Shown piece after piece: positions 60,736 through 64,000 of a stretch of DNA of 64,000 nt. The stretch covers positions 372,001 to 436,000 of the forward strand of contig CANXME010002069.1 in the NCBI GenBank assembly GCA_948144175.1. The letters are read 5' to 3'. Source of the DNA: Closterium sp. NIES-65 (taxonomy: Eukaryota > Streptophyta > Zygnematophyceae > Desmidiales > Closteriaceae). Within the stretch, counting starts at the first letter, position 1. Each line of letters begins with the position of its first letter. Position numbers and translations under genes: made by a program. The notes beneath the pieces were generated by a model that was not told where the DNA came from, did no database searches, and saw nothing but the letters and a program-made list of their open reading frames with translations.

Positions 60736-63700
60736 TGTCAAGTGCATCCGGGTCTCCCTCAGGGGTAAGTAGTACGGACACGAGATGAGGTGAAGCAGCA
60801 GCCAGACACTGGAACTCCTCCTGCCTGTCCTCAAGGACGTCCGTGCCAAGGGCACACTCACCCCCGACGGACGGAGGACAGACAGACTCAGACTCAGCGA
60901 CAAGACTAGCAGCGTAGTCTAGACGACAGCGAGCAGCAAAGTCGACGAGCTCAGCAACTAGGGCAGACGCAGCAGTGGACTCAAAAGAAGGGTTAGTGAC
61001 GACAGTAGCAAGGAGACACGTGACAGTAGGACTGGCAGCACAAAGAGAGTCCGACTCAGGGTCGTCAAGAGCAGGAAGAGAGGACTCAGGAGGAGAAGGC
61101 AACGGGTCACGCAGAGGAGCAGTGGACGGACGCAGAGACATCAGGTGCGTGCCAGGGTCAGGAAGAGGACGCTCACGCGAACTACGACCACTAGCGCAAG
61201 CAGGATGGACAGGCGACGTAGGGCGAGACGCAGGCTCACGACGCTCAGCAAGACCTCCTGTAGGACGAGTGTAGGGAGAAGGAGCAGGCAGCGGGGAGGC
61301 CGGCTGTAACCGTAACTGTGACGGGACAGGCTGTGGACACTCTAAGGGAGAAGGAGGACCAGTAGAAGGCGGGAGACCAAGAACCTGCTGAAGGAGCGGA
61401 ACGAAGTATGGCCGAGGCCGCGCAGCGACTCCAGAAACTGCAGGGACAGCACGAGCACCCCCAGCGGCAGCACCAGCGCCAGCAGCACCTCCTGCTCCAG
61501 TAACTCCAGCAGCACCGCCACCAGGACCAACAGCAGTAGCCTCAGCGCCAACACCCGCAGTAGCTCCAGCTCCAGACGCACCCGCCGGCCCAGCAGCTCC
61601 AGTACCTCCCGTACGAGCACCTCCGGGACCGGCAGCACAAGCACCCTCAGCAGCCGAAGAAACCCCAGCTCCAGCAGTACGCCTCCAGCATCGGCCAAAC
61701 CACTCGCGCAGCTCCTGTGGAGAGAGGGGCTCCCGCCAAGACGAAGCACCCGGAGAACCTCCAGGCCCAGCACCATCGGACGCCTCACAAGCAGGCCGAG
61801 CTCCCTCAGGCTCAGTACCTCCAGTCGTAGCACCCCCAGGCTCAGCACCCCCAGGCGTAGTACCCCCAGGCTCAGCACCCCCAGGCCCAGCACCCCCAGT
61901 CGCAGCACCACCAGTCTCAGTACCCCCAGGCTCAGCGCCCCCAGTCTCAGTACCCCCAGGTGTAGCACGCACATGCACAGCACCCCCAGAGTCAGCACCC
62001 CCAGGCTCAGCACCCTCCGCAGCACCAAAGTCACCAGTGACCTCGACAGGCTCGACTGCGTCTATCTGGGACACACCTGAAGGGGTCGGACCCTGAGGGG
62101 GGAGGGGGTCTACCGGAGGGGGACCAGGTACAAGGAAGAGCGGCGGCGGGGGGAGGGACGGAGTGCGGTAGGGGAAGAGGTGGTAGTAGGGGACCGACTC
62201 GTCAAACGTGACGTCCTGGGAGGAAAGAACACGGCGAGAGGTGGGGTGGTAGAACTGCCACCCTAGCGCGTCAGGGGGGAAACCCAGGAAGACGCAGGGA
62301 GCAACACGAGGGGACAGCTTGTCCGCAGACAAGTCGCGGACAAACGCCCGAGATCCCCAGACACGGAACGCAGACGCATCGCCAACCTTCCCCGTCCACA
62401 GCAAGGCTGGGGAGGTCTCCGGCCTGGAGACCCTGGGGTGAAGGTTGATCTGATGCGCCGCGTACCGAACCACAAACGGCCACAGAAAATGGGGGGCAGC
62501 CGCATGCATCATGGACGTACGAGCGACGTCCATGACTATGCCAATGCGGCGCTCAGCAATCCCATTTTGCTGTGGAGAGTCCGGAAGCGTGAAGGTCTGG
62601 CGGATGCCTCGTGCACAACAGTAGGCTCGCAGAATGCCAGAGGAGAACTCTCCGCCTCTGTCAGAGTGCAGACGCAGAACAGGAAAGTCCGAGCCGAAGC
62701 TCCGCCTGAGCTGGAGACGAGCTGCGCGGATCCAGTCGATCAACACCTCAGTGACATCACCCTTGCTGCGCAAGGGGAAGACTGTGGTGTAACGCGAGTA
62801 GTCGTCAACCACCAACAGGAAGTAGCGCTCGTGACCCTGCCCACGAACGCGGGCCGGGCCCCACACGTCCATGTGAAGCGTCTGCAGCGGGGCCTCCGTC
62901 GGAGGAAACTGGGAGGTGTGAGGGGCAGCCCGCTGCCGCCCCTCGACACAGGGGACGCAGGTAGGGCCAGGCCCCGGAGGAAGGGGAGGGAGGGACCGGG
63001 GAAGACCAGAGACAAGGACACGGGAGGCCATGCCTCGGAGACGAAGCAGGGAGGGGTGACCAAGGCGGTGGTGCCAAAGGAGAGTCTCGTGAGACAGGAG
63101 GCGACACGAGCAGGGGGCAGACTCAGGACCAGACCTGGACGCTGCAGCAAACACCTGACCCGACGCAGCTACCTGACCAGACGCAGGGACAGAAGGAGAC
63201 GTATTGGACAGTGTGTACAGGCTCGACCCCGGCCGACGAGTAAACGTGGCCAAGTGTCGGCCCGTCCGAGCGTCCGTGCAGTGGGTCACTCGCTGGCTCG
63301 TAGGAGTGAACTGGTGAACTCCCCCATCTTGAAGGTCAGCGCCACTCACCAAGTTTGTAGAGAACGAGGGGAGGTAAAGACCAGACAGGGTGCCAGAGGG
63401 AGCCGTCGGACATGGGAGGACAGTGGAGAAGTGAGCAAGGACAGGACCCCCAGAGGGGTCTGCCAGAGAGACCGCAACTGGCCGACCAAGCGGCGTGAGT
63501 GTGGTGCGGTCTCGAAAGAAGGAGCGAGACGCCCCCGAGTCAAGGGTGAAGGTGAGGGAGGCCGAAGCCGACTCGGTACCTGAGAGCGCGTACTCACCAG
63601 TACCTGAGGAAGCAGACGCACTAGCACCTAGAGCAGCAGCCTCGCTAGCACCTAGAGCAGCAGCCTCACCAGTACCTAGAGCAGCAGTCTCACTGCCCGT

Positions 63701-64000
63701 GTCGGGCGGGAAACACCGGTAACAGTCACCCTCATCACTAATAGTCACAGCATACATGGCAGCAAGAATAGCATCAAAGTCAAGATCAAAGATAGCTACG
63801 CCCGCCCTAGACAGCTCACCCCAGCGGGGGATCTCCGTGGCCTCCGGAAACAGGTGACGCCAAGCGTCCGTCAGGCGGCCAAAGCAGCGCTGGGAGGGGT
63901 GCGCACCCCCACACTGCTCACCCGTGCGGTCGCCGGTGCGGAGGACGTAGGTGCACGGACCAGTACCCCCACCCCGCTGGCGTGCAGCGTACCACTCACG
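60736..64000 (-). CDS. gag-pol: S5 Gag C-terminus, protease, integrase, linker and RT start (5' part beyond window)
   Basis: An open minus-strand frame enters from the window edge: REWYAARQRGGG, elongated zinc knuckle C-x13-C-x3-H-x4-C (about 63885-63960), FGRLTDAWRHLF, protease DSGAS (about 63530), LWHHRLGHPSLLRL, CVPCVEGRQR, LHMDVWGP, LHSDRGGEF, NGIAERRIG, FRVWGSRAFVRDLSADKLSP, DVTFDESVPYYHLFPYRT, GGAEPGG-type linker, LSPQELREWFGRCW, RPRPYFVPLLQQVLGLPPS and the RT start up to EGDPDALD. There the sequence switches to integrase C-terminal sequence in another frame, with a stop at 60569. This is the longest uninterrupted Gag-Pol segment in the window. Confidence 0.92.

Noticed and set aside
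62438..63583. Long open frame on the plus strand (381 codons) opposite the S5 protease and integrase.
   Set aside because: It is a shadow of the real minus-strand gene: G/C-ending codons leave few stops in the opposite frame. Similar shadows lie opposite integrase at 22659-23114 and 47097-47738, and no domain is recognisable.

Overview
The window is a dense block of nested Ty1/copia LTR retrotransposons and their wreckage. No host protein-coding gene, rRNA, tRNA gene or CRISPR array could be recognised. The primer-binding sites match the 3' end of plant-type initiator tRNA-Met (TGGTATCAGAGC). Coding parts are GC-rich with G/C-ending codons, and the low-complexity linkers (Gly/Pro/Glu/Ala and poly-Gln) are long. 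This suggests a nuclear genome of the green lineage, most likely a GC-rich streptophyte or other green alga; naming a genus (for example Closterium) would be a guess.

Two main copia groups are present. The long-LTR family ('L') has LTRs of about 1.08-1.09 kb (TGTTGG...CCAACA), a canonical CCHC zinc knuckle, and lies between 1 and about 35750. The short-LTR clade ('S') has LTRs of only 112-140 bp (TGTC/TGTG...ACA), an unusual elongated Gag zinc knuckle, a long Gly/Pro/Glu-Ala linker between integrase and RT, and a conserved polypurine tract (TATGGGGGTG). Its members are S1 (190-7513, +), S2 (19239-25867, -), S3 (about 38690-43170, +, rearranged), S4 (43915-51209, +), S5 (51432-52805 plus 58744 to the window end, -) and S6 (52806-58738, +, inserted in S5). 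A third, degenerate copia family ('D') occupies about 36428-38689.

The nesting can be read from 5-bp target-site duplications: S1 sits in a long LTR (CCTCC); S2 in the 3' LTR of L2 (TTCAC); L2 in a solo long LTR (TGTTC/TTTTC); that solo LTR in the RNase H region of an older L copy (GTTCT); S4 in a short AT-richer, possibly host segment (TGTAC); S6 in the RT gene of S5 (TGGTC). Several segments are inverted against each other (1-8535 versus 12034-13149; 27978-30593 versus 30645-33499; 36319-36364 versus 36405-36450; 39441-39506), so foldback rearrangement or assembly artefacts must be considered.

S1 has identical LTRs and is the youngest insertion, S2 differs at one LTR base and S4 at two. 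All coding copies visible here are nevertheless interrupted by at least one stop, frameshift or deletion. The most unusual signal is non-coding: between the last stop codon and the polypurine tract, all six S elements share an RNA-like segment with covarying stems, and three of them share a second covarying hairpin just after the primer-binding site. Between S3 and S4 and between S4 and S5 lie the only stretches (43171-43909 and 51215-51431) that look unlike retrotransposon DNA.
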